The notes beneath the pieces were generated by a model. That model was given only the letters and a program-made list of their open reading frames with translations, did not search any database and was not told where the DNA came from. Made by a program: the position numbers and the translations under genes. This document shows, in pieces, positions 12,692 through 25,164 of a stretch of DNA of 64,000 nt. How positions within the stretch are numbered: the first letter of the stretch is position 1; each line of letters starts with the position of its first letter. The stretch is from Eunapius fragilis (Eukaryota; Porifera; Demospongiae; Spongillida; Spongillidae), in the NCBI GenBank assembly GCA_963681505.1, contig OY811989.1:1195577-1259576 (forward strand). Reading direction: 5' to 3'.

Positions 12692-12968
12692 CACACTACA
12701 CACTGCACAATCTTTAGCCCAACAAGCGCACATAGTTCTCGTCAGACACATTTCAGTCCACAGACACACCACACAAGTTTTATTCTACGCACATACACAC
12801 TGTTCAGTCCTCACAACAACACATGCATACTAGAGACATACCTAAGGTCGGACACACACGGAACGATATATTGCTGGTGATTCCCGCATTTCTTTTCTTT
12901 TTCCCCGTATTAATAGTGCAAGGTGGAAAGATGCTATAAATGTGTGCCATACTCGTTGTGTCCTCTAG
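9801..12968. other. Gene-poor CA-rich satellite and AT-rich DNA
   Basis: 9900-10960 and 12460-12840 are degenerate CA-rich repeats sharing words such as CATCCACACACTACAC, TTTAGTCCTCATCACAC and TTCAGTCC. 10970-11115 has the reverse-complement words (GACTGAACAGTGTGTG), so the satellite is partly inverted. 10495-10660 and 11120-11330 include sequences resembling dispersed-element ends (AGGTGGATTTAGG, GGGCAGATCTAGG). 11380-12050 is AT-rich with nothing recognisable. No coding exon supported. Confidence 0.6.
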
Positions 12969-13140
12969 CACAGGGAAAAAAATCGTGTTCCGGACCTTGG
13001 GTTTTACCCTATCGACCTTGGGATCTGTTCCGTCAAACGTATTCAAAGTGCCTAAGACAACAGTGAATACATTTGATGGAACAGATCCCAAGGTCGATAG
13101 TTTAAAACCCCAGGTCCGGAACACGATTTTTTTTCCTGTG
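12969..13140. repeat. Inverted-repeat hairpin element (about 70-bp arms)
   Basis: The left arm starts CACAGGGAAAAAAATCGTG and contains GTTCCGGACCTTGGG; the right arm ends with the reverse complement, CACGATTTTTTTTCCTGTG. Small mismatches between arms. Consistent with a folding MITE. Confidence 0.85.
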
Positions 13141-13372
13141 TAGGCAGTCGCAGGGTTGGATTACAAGTGGGTGACGTCGACAAAAGATTCTAAGTTTGCA
13201 GAGTTTGTATCGTCGATACAATCTGAGGCAGTGAAAAAGATCAATATATCTTGAAGGCTGCAATCCGCCACTGTGCCAGCTGAAAAGGTAATAAAAAAAG
13301 GTAATGACAATTTCAAAATGATGTAATGTATTGTAATGAGATGGGTCAGTTTCCGCAAAGGTGAGCCTTCGC

Positions 13373-13712
13373 TATATAGAGAGCTCTTTCATCGCGTGAC
13401 TTAATAGCATTCATCTTCTAATTAGTCCGCCATATTGGTGCTCGTTTACAATGGAGAAGTATGGGCTTATGCTTGGTTTTCGTACGTAACATTACTTCAG
13501 AGTGTCGTTTAGATATAAATTATTGTGGTCTAACACATGACTAGCGTTTGTAAAAATATGATTTTTACTTGTACCCTCGGAGCGTGAGTCAGTTATACGT
13601 ATCAAAACCAAAACCGAGCATAAGCCCATATATTTCCATAGTAAACCGAGCACCAATATGGCGGAAATAAAGCAATTAACGCCCACGCGTCATGAAAGAG
13701 CTCTATGTATAT
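13373..13712. repeat. Palindromic MITE-like element
   Basis: Terminal inverted sequences AGAGCTCTTTCATCGCGTGA (left) and TCATGAAAGAGCTCT (right). Inner arms share CCGCCATATTGGTGCTCG and GGGCTTATGCT with their complements. About 340 bp, with no coding capacity. Confidence 0.75.
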
Positions 13713-13878
13713 AATTATAAAACTGATTCGCTTTGAAATCGCACATCTCCAGAACAGTAAATGCTATGACTTCTGTTTTCAACACGTCATACTACTAGTC
13801 TGGGGACCCTAGCATGATGTAGGGTCTCGTATACCAAACTTGTTCTGATTACTTTTTGTTATTTGTGCATGTTTATAT

Positions 13879-13989
13879 GATATTCATGATCCGCAAAACC
13901 ACACTCTCACGTGAACTAATCAACAAGGGCCAAGGTGATTGATGTTGATTAGTTCACGTGAGAGTGTGGTTTTGCGGATCATGAATATC
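13879..13989. repeat. Perfect 46-bp-arm hairpin
   Basis: Arms 13879-13924 and 13944-13989 are exact reverse complements (GATATTCATGATCCGCAAAA and on) around a 19-bp loop. Perfect identity suggests a recent origin or gene conversion between arms. Confidence 0.92.
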
Positions 13990-13998
13990 TATGGTACA

Positions 13999-14292
13999 AC
14001 ATAGGCGGCCCCAGGGAGCCATGGCACCCCCCTCTCCTGGTTATGCCCACCCCCCAACCTTCTATAAGTAATTTTTACTGTAGCGTTGCAATATGATTAC
14101 TACATGTAACTATGTGTAAAATAGCTACTAACACTCATCTGAGTGTACAAATAGCGATGAACAAATGACTACGATTGCAAAATCGATAATGCCTTTTTCC
14201 CTTTGGCGCCCTTCATGGGGTTGGCCCCTCCCCCTTTGGCGTCCTTCGTGGGGTTGGCCCCTCCCTTCGGTAAGCGCTGGGGCCGCCTATGT
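13999..14292. mobile_element. MITE with ends ATAGGCGGCCCCAG
   Basis: Left end ATAGGCGGCCCCAGGG and right end CTGGGGCCGCCTAT are inverted, and GTACAAC flanks both sides as a candidate target duplication. The interior contains two copies of CTTTGGCGNCCTTC-GGGGTTGGCCCCTCCC. Non-coding, about 290 bp; the short TIR and 7-8-bp duplication suggest a hAT-type element (inference). Confidence 0.7.
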
Positions 14293-14428
14293 ACAACAAC
14301 ATTAGGCTTGACATTTTATATAATCTAGACATTGCATGGCTTCTTTATATAAGTGCTTGCACTGTTTGGAACATAGATATTTGATACATGGATTGGAAAC
14401 TCAGCAATGAAGTCATTAGTTACGTACA

Positions 14429-15322
14429 GTCCGCGTTTCGCCGGAAGTAGTCGTTAGGTATAGGGTTTATGACTAGCTGTTTATGCATGAGCATGGTAAA
14501 AGTCTGTTACGAATACAAGCTCATACGTAGTACGACAAGCAGAAATATAAACGTCCCCATACACCACGATGTGTGAACTCCACTTTTCGGTCTTCTAGCG
14601 TGCATGTAATAGCGTTTTACAGTCCCACAAACAGCAGTGGCATGGACATTACATAGCACCGAACACCCTACACGCTATACAAGCTGCAAGCTACAGACAT
14701 ATGAAGGTTGGCAACCTAATAGCTTTCGTAGGGAAGTATCAGAAACTGCTTAGATGGTTCCTATGCGACTTACCGTACTCATGGTATAGTCCCACAAAGC
14801 CTAGCTGTGTATTATAACATGTTACGCAAATTTTTAAACACAAGCTCATACATAGTACGACAAGCTAAATGATACACTTCACCATACACCGCGATGTGTG
14901 CACTACACTTTTCAGTGTTTTAATCTTACAGGCGTGCATATGAAAACGTGTTACAGTCGCACAAACAGTGGGCCTTATATAGCACCTAACACCATACACG
15001 CCATGAACTGCACGCTATACAGATACATGTAGGTTAGTCAACCTCATAGCTTTCGTAGTGAAGTATCAGAAACTGCTTAGATGGTTCCTAACTTCCTATG
15101 CGACTTACCGTACTCGCGGTACAGTCGCACAAAGCCATCTAGCCGTCTATGAACGATGATCAGCGTTCAACCAGCGCGATCAACGAGTAGGGTTGCATAG
15201 AGATTGAAAACTAACCTATACGATCACTTCCGACCAGTAAAACACACGTTAAGCACTCGAACGGGCACAAAAGCTCAGATAACTGTACGCCCACGCACCA
15301 AAAAAAAAGCGAAACGCGGATT
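14429..15322. repeat. About 890-bp element with inverted ends and an internal direct duplication
   Basis: The ends CCGCGTTTCGC (14430) and GCGAAACGCGG (15309) are inverted. The interior holds two diverged direct copies of about 300 bp, recognised by GAAGTATCAGAAACTGCTTA at about 14735 and 15062 and by CAAGCTCATAC at about 14518 and 14844. Non-coding. Confidence 0.6.
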
Positions 15323-16085
15323 GTATATAAATGTTGTATGAGTCGTAATGGATCACGTGAGAGGTTTCCAATCCATGTATCAAATATCTATGGTTTGGAA
15401 CAAGTTGTGTTCTATTAAAGAGATAGTTGTGTGCATATGCTTCTCACTACACGCGAACTCAGTTGCAAATGTTCCCGTATTTCGACCCGTGACTTTTTAT
15501 CGTAATACCCTTCAATGCAATAATTTATTTGATGCAATTCGAACTTCAGTCGGCAGGCTTTTTAGTTCAAGTGACTGTACTCATTGTCACTACATATATT
15601 TTTATACGTGCAAGTATAGTTTTTACAAGGCACAGAATTGATTCGTAGGCTTACCAGGTTAATATAACTGCACCACGGTGACGAATAAAGGCTACCCAAT
15701 TCTTGATCACTTATCAACTAGCAAAGGTCTAGAGCCTTTTAAATACATGATTCTTCGGAATTCACCAGCTAGTCTCCAGAAAAAGGGCCGCGCTTATTAG
15801 AACACGATTGATTCGACGTAGGCTACCAAGCTAGGTATATAAGAATCGGTTTACCAGGAAAAGTAACTCCAGACAGAGAAAAGAACGGTATGGTATGAAT
15901 GGTACCAGTATTACTAAGTGTATTATAAGATATACGGTAAGATCAAATAGCTTCACACAGGCACCGCATAGAAACGCGCAGCACAATGGCTTGTGGTGTT
16001 GCGGGTTTCGATAACAGATTTTGCGTGTAATTTTGGCACAAATGACATTCCATAGCGCTGTGCGTGCATGTTTTTTGGACTAAAA

Positions 16086-16088
<3 letters not shown>

Positions 16089-16142
<54 letters not shown>

Positions 16143-16206
16143 GCGCGCGCGTGCGTGTGTGTGTGTGTGTGTGTGTGAAAAGAACAGTGTGTGTGTGCAT
16201 GTGTGT

Positions 16207-16263
<57 letters not shown>
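16089..16263 (+). repeat. (GT)n microsatellite
   Basis: Long GT tract interrupted by GCGCGCGC and by GAAAAGAACA near 16180. Confidence 0.95.
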
Positions 16264-16264
<1 letters not shown>

Positions 16265-16317
16265 TTGCGGTTGTGAAAAAAAAGCCAAGGAATCTTATAA
16301 AATAAATACAAACCTTT

Positions 16318-16560
16318 GTTGTAGTTCTAAAGAACTTTCGATGCGATCACGGAAAGGCAGACATACTAAGAACTGAATCTTTTAAGAATCTACTGACCAT
16401 TTTTGTAGTTCTAAAGAACTTTCGATGCGATCACGGAAAGGCAGACATACTAAGAACTGAATATTTTATAAGAATCTACTAACCATTGTTGTGGTTCTAA
16501 AGAACTTTCGATGCGATCACGGAAAGGCAGACATAGAACTGAATCTTTTAAAACTTTCGT
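16318..16560 (+). repeat. 84-bp direct repeat, three copies
   Basis: Copies start at about 16320, 16404 and 16488 with GTTCTAAAGAACTTTCGATG followed by CGATCACGGAAAGGCAGACA. A degenerate fourth (ACTTTCGATGCGATCGC) lies at about 16650. GTTCTAAAGAAC is itself a near palindrome. Confidence 0.85.
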
Positions 16561-17129
16561 AGGACCAATTAGTCGCAATTCGGCGCGCTACGACAGATTG
16601 CCAAACTTTCGCGGGACCAAGAATCTACTAACCATTGTTGTAGAAATAACTTTCGATGCGATCGCTAACGTTATGTCGGTTCTCAATTACTCTTGTCTAG
16701 GCCAAGTATCTAGGGCCTGCATGGAGCCGAGAGATGAGATATAAAATAAAATGTCATGTTTGAGCTCGTCTGTGGCAGAGGCGGATCTAGGAAAAAATTG
16801 CTGGTAGGGGTAATTAATGAAATTCACAAATTAGCAACACAAATTAACTCCGGCTCCTTTCTGTGGCAATCCAGAGAGGAAATTCCACCTCCGTCTTCGG
16901 AACATTAAGCCGTTCCTTTGATGGCTTAGATGACTTTTAGTTCTGTGTGTGAGTCACTAAGTGTGTTAGTATGAGTATATGTTAGGTCGTGTTGTTGTTA
17001 GCCATATATTAGTTTATGTATTCTTGTATATTATTATGTAATATGTAGGGGGAAAAAAAATTAATAACTATGATGTTTGATTCATAACAATTAGTCATTG
17101 AATAATTAATGAGATATAATTTGTGGTGG

Positions 17130-17164
17130 TGGGGGGGGGGGGGTATACCCCCGCTTAACCCCCC

Positions 17165-17194
<30 letters not shown>
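17130..17194. repeat. G12 and C-rich homopolymer pair
   Basis: A G run is followed by GTATACCCCCGC and about 30 C residues, a fold-back of homopolymers and a likely assembly weak point. Confidence 0.9.
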
Positions 17195-17195
<1 letters not shown>

Positions 17196-17610
17196 TTCTA
17201 AATCTTAAGACATAAGCCAATTGTTTTGGACCTAAACACTCTTCATGTTTGGCGTACCACTAAAATTTTCATAATCCGGACTCAGAATTTCCGGATGTTA
17301 TTGAGACGGTGTACATATATACATGAGTTATATGGGAAGGTCAAATAGCTCGATTGCAGTGAGGAAGAGCGAATGAACTAATATCTTAGATTGACTGCTG
17401 CGGCACACGATGCATGTTTTTGCGGGACTAGGTTACGTTAATTTTGTGGATTAGTCGATTGTGCTGAGCCATATTCCTTCGCGAATTCATGTATACATAT
17501 ATTACATGCACATTACCCAAATAGTGTTGCAACACGGTAGAAGGAATAATGGACGTGCAATTCCTATAGTAGCCTGGGTCAAAGGTTCAGGGTCACTAGC
17601 CGGCCTTAAG

Positions 17611-17840
<230 letters not shown>

Positions 17841-17980
17841 GTTTCTTTAGGCATGCAACCTTGTAGAAGGCTGAAATAAACATGTAAACCGCAGTGTGCG
17901 TGTTTACGTTACGCTTCTCGGTAATTAATAATATTAATTCCTTTCAGCGAATAGAGCTATGTGCGGGTACGATAGGTCAC

Positions 17981-17988
17981 TATATAAG
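17981..17988 (+). promoter_or_regulatory. Possible TATA box (TATATAAG)
   Basis: TATATAAG followed within about 100 bp by a possible donor (CAGTG then GTAAAC at 18083). It could belong to an untranslated first exon of the secreted-protein gene at 19431, but the link is unproven. Confidence 0.25.
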
Positions 17989-19430
17989 GGTATCCGATTT
18001 GACATCAGTTCAGTACTACACTGACACCGGATCGGTCGCCTACAAGCAAGCTGAACTTGCTGGTTGAAAGTTGAAGACAGTGGTAAACGCATGCATGCAC
18101 GGTATCGTATAAACCTGTGTATTCGTCATAGCCTATATGCCTGCATATATACTAACTATTAGCGTTTCTTTGTATCACTTATCTCTGCCAAACCAGGTTA
18201 AAAGTTTCATCGCAAATCCAACGAATTCCATATCTCGCCACCACTTATCGCAGCTTCATCAGTAAGCCGTACGTTTACATGCATGCATGATAGGGGTAAT
18301 TCAACGGCGGATCGAGGGTATACGTAGCGCGGCTGGGGTATACAACATTAAAATTCACGGGGCCATTTAATGCTTCTCTGACCCCCCAAAAACGTTGTAA
18401 AACAAATTCTCTGAGGCTAAGCCCCATATGCGGGAGCTTACAGCGTCCCTAGCGACCCCTTTCCCCACCGCCAGCCTATATATCAGCCCCGAAATCCAGG
18501 ATCGCCGTGTAATTTAGTAACTTCAAAAACAATAATAGCCGTTAATGAAACCGGTCACGTGCCACCTATATGGCACACCCGCTTATGAAAGATTAATTCC
18601 CCCCCACTTTTTGACTCATTGCTGCACCTATGCATAGCGGGCCATATCCTGTACAACTGCTAATTGCATGATCCTATACATGTATAAATTAATTATGTAG
18701 GCCTTATTCGACCGCAACACGAAATATAAATGTCACGCGCTCGTCCATAACGGTTCAATCACATCACGTGATACCAAGATAAGACGAACGAGTTCAGGAT
18801 CGGAGCTATTCAGTGATCACTTTACAAGGTCAAAAACCTTTGTACAATCTTGGTACCAATTTTTTTCTATCGATTTGGTGATCAGCGTGGTACGAGGTTA
18901 TAGCATGCAGTCCCTGTATTGGAAACAATCTTGTGATCCCCCTGGCCCTTCGTGATAAGGGTTAAAAAAAATTCCAGCAATATAAATAAGTTCTCTATCA
19001 TACCATGGGTGTAATAGGACTGATTTGACTTCACCTCGTTTTACGTCATTTATATAACATATTAATCAAGGCAAGGCAGTTTAATAGCTTGTGCTGTGAT
19101 CCTTTTTGTGTAAAGATATTACACGAAAGGCCTGCACCAAGCAGAATCCACGTATAGGGGTGTCTGGTGGGTGTAATAGGATATACAGCAGGGGCCAGCA
19201 ATTTGTTATGAAATAAACAAAATGGAACTTAAAAAACGTCGGCGTCGATAAAATAAATAAATAATGCATCCAGTAAATGATTAAATAGGTTAGTTTGCAG
19301 AATTGTAACATTATGTAAGGCCTGAAAGATCCTTCATTGACTGTCACTCAAAAATACCTGACCAGAAACGGTGCATGATATAATGTATATTGTATATTGC
19401 CGTGCAGGCGGTGCAGCGAAAAGACAGGAG

Positions 19431-20274
19431 ATGAAACTGAAGGCTGTCTACATACTTGGATTCATTCTGCTTGTTAGATCAAAAGTAACGTAACTGCATG
19501 CATGGGCCAATCTCTGCATATGCATGAGTGCATTTTACCTCAAATAATACATTCAGCTTGCGGCAAATGCGTTTAGCTGCGGTTTAGCAAGTCCACGTGA
19601 AACGCCGCCAAAGACCCAGGGAACCAATCCAGTTATCCATATGACTCATATATTCTGTGGAGAGATTAAAGGAGAACATGGAGTAGGTTTTTCATTATGG
19701 CTGTCAACCAATATCATATTATCCACATGACTAACATGCAGTTGGGGAATAAAGTAGAAGCAGAAGGTTTTCATTGGATGCCAAATGAGGCGCCTCCATA
19801 TTCTGCACGTGTTGCTGATAAGGTATCAGGTAAGTGACAAGTTATTTTCACGTTATGTCCTATCGTCATGTATAATTAATAGTTACACGGATCGGCAACA
19901 ATGGCAACATCAATTGCTGTGTATCAAAATGTGCCACTGAGGTTTACGACATCAAAAAACCACCGAACCAAGATAATACTCATTTTATAAGAAAAGGGAA
20001 TGCAGACAAAGTTCAATGCTTCTTCCGAGATAAAGTTGACGTCGTAGTGACCAACCTAACGAATATGTACATAGAATGCAACCTGAAGTCAGGGACGTCG
20101 ACTCAGCCGTGCGTGAAAGGCGCCCCAGGGTTTCCTAACAATTATCTCATCCAGTTTCAGCTTACAAGCGGTAAAACCGAAATAGTATCGGCATTTCCAA
20201 TCCAACCAAACGAGCCCTGCAAGGATAAAAATGCAGTTCTTGACTACAGCAAAAATCAGTGCAAGAAAAAGTGA
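19431..20274 (+). CDS. Small secreted cysteine-rich protein, three exons
   Basis: Exons 19431-19484, 19742-19829 and 19883-20274 join in matching phases (0, then 1). Exon 1 starts with ATG and encodes a signal peptide (MKLKAVYILGFILLV). Exon 2 encodes a short hydrophilic stretch (EGFHWMPNEAPPYSARVADK). Exon 3 encodes about 130 residues with eight cysteines, beginning around NINCCVSKCATE and ending NQCKKK before TGA. The product is about 178 residues. Donors are GTAACG and GTAAGT; acceptors GCAG and ATAG. No family recognised; an even number of cysteines suggests a disulphide-stabilised extracellular protein. The gene sits between repeats and mobile-element debris. Confidence 0.62.
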
Positions 20275-20436
20275 CTAGTGCATGGCGATCGCCATAGTGG
20301 TGACATTTGCGCATTTTGAAACTATCTGCATGGCTGTACAATGTAACTTTGGCACTAATTAATGATACCGTTGTCAAATTCAGATTTAACGCTTATCGTG
20401 TCCATGAAGTATTGAATGCAATTGAAATTAACTATG

Positions 20437-20570
20437 TACCAGTAATAAAAACATTCTCTATGAGAAAGTTGGTGGCCTATAGGATTGGATGACAATAGAG
20501 TGGTACAAAAAGGAAGGAACAAGGGTCTAATAAGAAGGGGAAATGTAATAGTCCTGTCACAAACATAATG
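20437..20570 (+). mobile_element. Half copy of a hairpin MITE family
   Basis: Contains AAAACATTCTCTATGAGAAA, GTTGGTGG and GGAAATGTAATAGTCCT, shared with the copies at 25165, 39013 and 44838. Only the left arm is present. Confidence 0.65.
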
Positions 20571-20784
20571 AAATAAATATCGGAAGTTTCGCTAGAAACT
20601 TCCATATAGGATAAGAACCGATGTAAAAAAGAATACCTCCACGCCACTCTTCACACTTATTCACTTATTGCATTACATACTCCGAGTTTTGTTAAACACC
20701 TGCTGTGACTGAGCAGATACTGTCGGACAAAAAACTGCCCTCCCCCCCCCGTAACACATTTTGTACGAAATGCATTTATAACAA

Positions 20785-21330
20785 CCAAAGTGTGTTCTTC
20801 CCTCCCTAAAGAGTAAAGGCCGCCACTTCAAGCACACCCCGATCAAAGTCTTGTGTGATCTTTGGGCAAAGGAAGAGTTTAGTACCCTTTGGAACCTTGC
20901 AGGGTACAATGTCCTTAAAGCCCCATCACAGCAGAAGCAAAGGAACTCTAAGAGCCTGTTAGATTTGGTTATATCCTTAGCAAAGATCAGTCTGCATGGC
21001 AAAGCCTGCAGAATACTTTTATCTGATGGGCTTGGTCCCCTCAATAATGCTACCTGGGAGCTGCTCAAATCAAAACACCCTAGAACTCCCCTACCCACTC
21101 CTCCAGATGTTCCTTCCACTCCACTTTCTCTAGGTCCTGATTTCAACATCCTACCCTTCCTATTCTCCTTCCCAAAGGGCACTGCTGCTGGCCCCTCAGG
21201 CCTCAGGGTACAACATCTAATGATGCTGCCCAAATTCCTCTTCCAATTTCCATTAGCTCATCCCTGAGGGATATTGTCAACCTCCATGCAGCAGGCAAAG
21301 CTCCATTGTCCGTTTTTCTCGCTGACAAGA
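20785..21330 (+). pseudogene. 5' fragment of a retroelement reverse transcriptase ORF
   Basis: Translated segments match the N-terminal part of the intact element at 60753-63383: CVLPS and GRH, then LCDLW, ISLA, KAC and TAAGPSGLRVQHL. A frameshift lies near 21225. The copy stops at about 21330, before the catalytic RT motifs, where it meets polymerase-type coding sequence. Confidence 0.8.
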
Positions 21331-21334
21331 TTAC

Positions 21335-24075
21335 AGAGGCATCGGAGGAAGGAAAGTCATTCAAAGTAAGGATATAGGTGTGCAGCTTATTACAGGTAAA
21401 GCATTATCCAATGCGCAAAGAGAAGAAATAGCGGCTGGTAGCTTCACAGAGTATGTTGTATACAAAGGCGAGATGTATGATAGTATAGACGATTTTTATA
21501 TCAATGCTAACCAGTATAAACTCCTGCAAGTATCCGACATAGAACATATAATACAGGAGTCATACAAATTTATAGCAACCGCAGCAGAACTGCCAAAAAT
21601 ATGGGAGAAACCATTCTACACCGAGGGTGACCCAATGTATGATGATAATGATGATGATAATAATGATGATAATAATGATGAAGAGGAACAGCCCAAGATC
21701 AAATCTTCCATCATCAAATATGTCATCGATTGTGTGTACATGACTGTGTCACTAAGTACATATATACCCAGCAAGGAGAAACCCGGTACATATATCAAAA
21801 CACCTGCTGGTGTACCAAACAAGTCCGTAATAAATATAAACGCATGCAGGTGCTACAGATCAGCGATGCTTACTATGGTGTATGATAGCTAATGATCACC
21901 CTGAAATCGATCACACACGCGAATGCAAATACAATCCATACAGATCCTGCCTAACAACCGAGCTGCCAAATGGTTGCTATAATATGGATGGTATAATATA
22001 TCCAGTGCCATGTGATTCTAAGACGTTTGCTAAAATAGAGAGGCAAAACCCTGGCTTGTCCATATGTGTATACGGTATAACTAAGGGATCACCCTTCCCT
22101 AAGATTGTATCGAAAGTACCAGTGGCGCTTACGCACAAGGAGCTAAACTTGCTGTATATATCCAGTGAATATGGTAACACGCACTATGCACTGATACATG
22201 ATTTTAACACCTTTATGTATCGTCATAAAAAGCACGAATCACGCAAGTACGCATGTAGGAGATGTCTGCATGCATGTGTTCTACCGAGAAGAATTACTAC
22301 AGCAGCATATACCATACTGCACACAGCATCCTGCACAAGCTCTTACGCTACCGATAGAAGGTAAGAATAAGTTAAGATTACTAACTTTCAGCATATGGAA
22401 CCTTCTCCCTATGTAATATATGCGGACTTCGAAGCATTCAATATCGAGTGCGATCACGATACCAAAGGCGGTAAAGTTGCAGACCAAGTTGCAAACAGCT
22501 TCGCATATGTTGTAGTACGATCCGATGGTGTTATGATAAAAGAGATATTATATAGAGGAGAGCCTGGTGATAACATACCGAGGTTATTCGTTGAGTCTCT
22601 GGTGAAAACCAAGGATTTAATCACATGCAGACCTGCTGGTAAAATCCGCTTCGATGCCCATAAAGCTATCGCATGATGAATGGCAATCGTATAACAACGC
22701 AACTCACTGTTATATATGTAATAAAGAGTTCCCATATGGTAATGTCAAATTCACAGAAGCTAAGCTGACAACCAATACGGAATCCATACTTGATGACTCG
22801 GAACATTTAATCATAAATAACGATGATCTTACCACAGAGGATTCATTGCAAATGCTAGACGAGCTGCTAGCCGAACTTCATGACCCCAAGAATATTGCAA
22901 AGGTTAAAAGAGAGGAGAAGAAGCAACGCAAGGAGTTAAACGAACTAAGACAATTTTATAAAGTGAGAGACCACGACCATGTAACTGGTAGGTTCCGTGG
23001 CGCAGCACACATGGCATCTAACTTGCGTCTCAAGATCCAACCAAATAAGACACCTATACCGGTAGTGTTTCACAACCTGCAAGGATACGACGGGCATCTA
23101 GTTATACAAGGATTGCATGGCTATAAGGAAATAGATCCAGATGCCACAATAGGCTGCATACCGCATAACATGGAGAAGTATATGGCGTTTACCGTAGGTA
23201 GATTCAAATTCATAGACAGCTATAATTTCTTGAAATACTCGCTCGATAAACTGGCTGGCGTACTATCTGATGATGAGCTAGTTATTACTCGACAAGATAC
23301 GGTCCCGGAAGACATACCACTACGGCGCAAAAAGGGCATGTATCCGTATGAGTATATGGACAGTTATGATGTTTTCAGAGAAACGGAGCTGCCATCTAAG
23401 GACTTGTTCTTTAGTAGGCTAACAAATACTCATATCACCGATCAAGACTATGAACATGCTAGAAATATATGGACGCACTCGAGTGTACCAATATGGGAGA
23501 CTATCACGACCTGTATCTACAAACAGATGTACGTATACTTGCAGATGTATTCCAGTCCTTCAGAGCTAACAGCATGAAAAATTATGGACTCGACCCATGT
23601 AACTATGTGAGCGTGCCGTCCTTATAGCTTGGGATGCGTTATTGAAAACATCCAAGGTAGAACTAGATCTGCTAACAGATATGACCATGTACGACATGAT
23701 AGAATCTTCGAAGAGAGGAGGCGTCAGCATGGTGAGTAAGAGATTCTCCATGTCTAATAACTCATTGTGTCCAGATAGATATGATAATAAGAAGCCAAAC
23801 AAGTGGCTGATGTATCTCGATGCTAACAATCTATATGGTTGGGCCATGTCTCAGAGTTTACCAATAAGCGATTTCAAATGGGTAACAATAGACGATACCA
23901 CACTGGAAACTATACTGAGCTGCCCTGAAGAATCGGAGGTTGGCTATATTGTTGAGGTATAGATATGGATTATCCATCCGAGTTGCATCCATTACACAAC
24001 GATTATCCTCTCGCGCCAGAATCTTTGATGGTATCGGAGAAGATGCTTAGTCCTTACCAAAAGCAACTACTACAT
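21335..24075 (+). pseudogene. Broken protein-primed family B DNA polymerase (Maverick/Polinton type)
   Basis: Consecutive frames carry parts of one polymerase: an N-terminal region with a Cys-rich KYACRRCLHAC (about 22240), an exonuclease I motif YADFEAF (about 22420), RDHDHVTGRFRGAAHMASNL (about 22965-23020), exonuclease II-like FHNLQGYDGHLV (about 23070), exonuclease III-like FIDSYNFLKYSLDKLA (about 23210), and the polymerase A-region YLDANNLYGWAMS (about 23815). Frames change near 21890, 22330-22400, 22660, 23570-23640 and 23960, and the palm motifs after region A are missing, so it is dead. This organisation is typical of Maverick/Polinton and related protein-primed polymerases. An Asp/Asn-rich stretch lies at 21645-21690. 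Confidence 0.82.
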
Positions 24076-24084
24076 GCATTTTCT

Positions 24085-25160
24085 GCATGACGCCTGTGCG
24101 TTACTCTCAACTCTTATCATTCGTTACGCAGCTTGAAATGAAAGCCAAAACTACCATACACGTAAGTACCCGACACTATCGCATATAATTGTTTTGACCG
24201 AATTGATTTCTATACTATAGCTTCTTATATAGCATAACTTTCGAATTCTGTCGGTGGAACTACATACGCGATCAGATACTACGGTATACAGTCTACAGCA
24301 GATAAGGTGAAGCAAGAGGCTCCAATTAGAATGTGTCTCCCCACACCACCGCCCTTACAGAAAAAAAACCCGGCAACAACTAGCCACTCGTACATCTACA
24401 GATATGCCAAACGAGTGCAATACAAGACACGACAAGGTGTCAAGCGCGCTACTGAAAGGACCATCAAAGCGACCACCCCGAAGGTGCGTTACACCATGAA
24501 TGTTGGATCTGGACATAAATTATAGCATGAAAAGTGTATCGCTAAAATATTTTATGCAACAGTTACAGCGGAAGATATTGCATCTCTCTCCGTGCTGTTG
24601 TTTGAAATATGTGCACGCTGTTCGCTGACAACAATTTCGTAATAATGTTAATGTGTATTGTGCTGCATAATTTATATCTAATAGTATCAAAGTTGCTGAT
24701 GACAACGTATTGTGGTTTATCTGATAATAGCGTGAGATCAGTGGGTACATGTAATCTTTGTCTGATGTATTATATGGCTTCACTTGCCAGTGGAGGATTT
24801 GTTTTAACTAATGGTTGTTTAAATCACCTGTTTCAGGTCCAGGTCCAGGAGAGGTTCCATGTCCAGCTGCAGGATTAGCTCCACCTGCTCTACCTGCTAT
24901 ATATCCTGGATATACAGAAGTATATCCTGGTCCAGAATATACAGCAGTATATCCTATATACAAGATGACATGCTCCTGGGTTATAAATGAAATACTTGTA
25001 CTTATTGTTTAAATAGTAATACTGTGTGTTTTAATGGTACACCCACACCTCAAAAAATTGCATGGCCACGAGATTCTAAAATAAAACTGTCATTTGACAT
25101 TCTTGCTACATGGTTACTTTTCAAGAACTAAATACAATACTAAATCTACCAAAAAATGTA
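24085..25160. other. No confident gene; proline/tyrosine-rich open stretch
   Basis: 24307-24525 (+) is a short basic ORF. 24838-25011 (+) follows a good acceptor (CACCTGTTTCAG) and encodes a Gly/Pro/Tyr-rich stretch with YPGYTEVYPGPEYTAVYP before a hydrophobic tail and stop. Either could belong to the decayed mobile element; no homology recognised. Confidence 0.3.
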
Positions 25161-25164
25161 GGAA

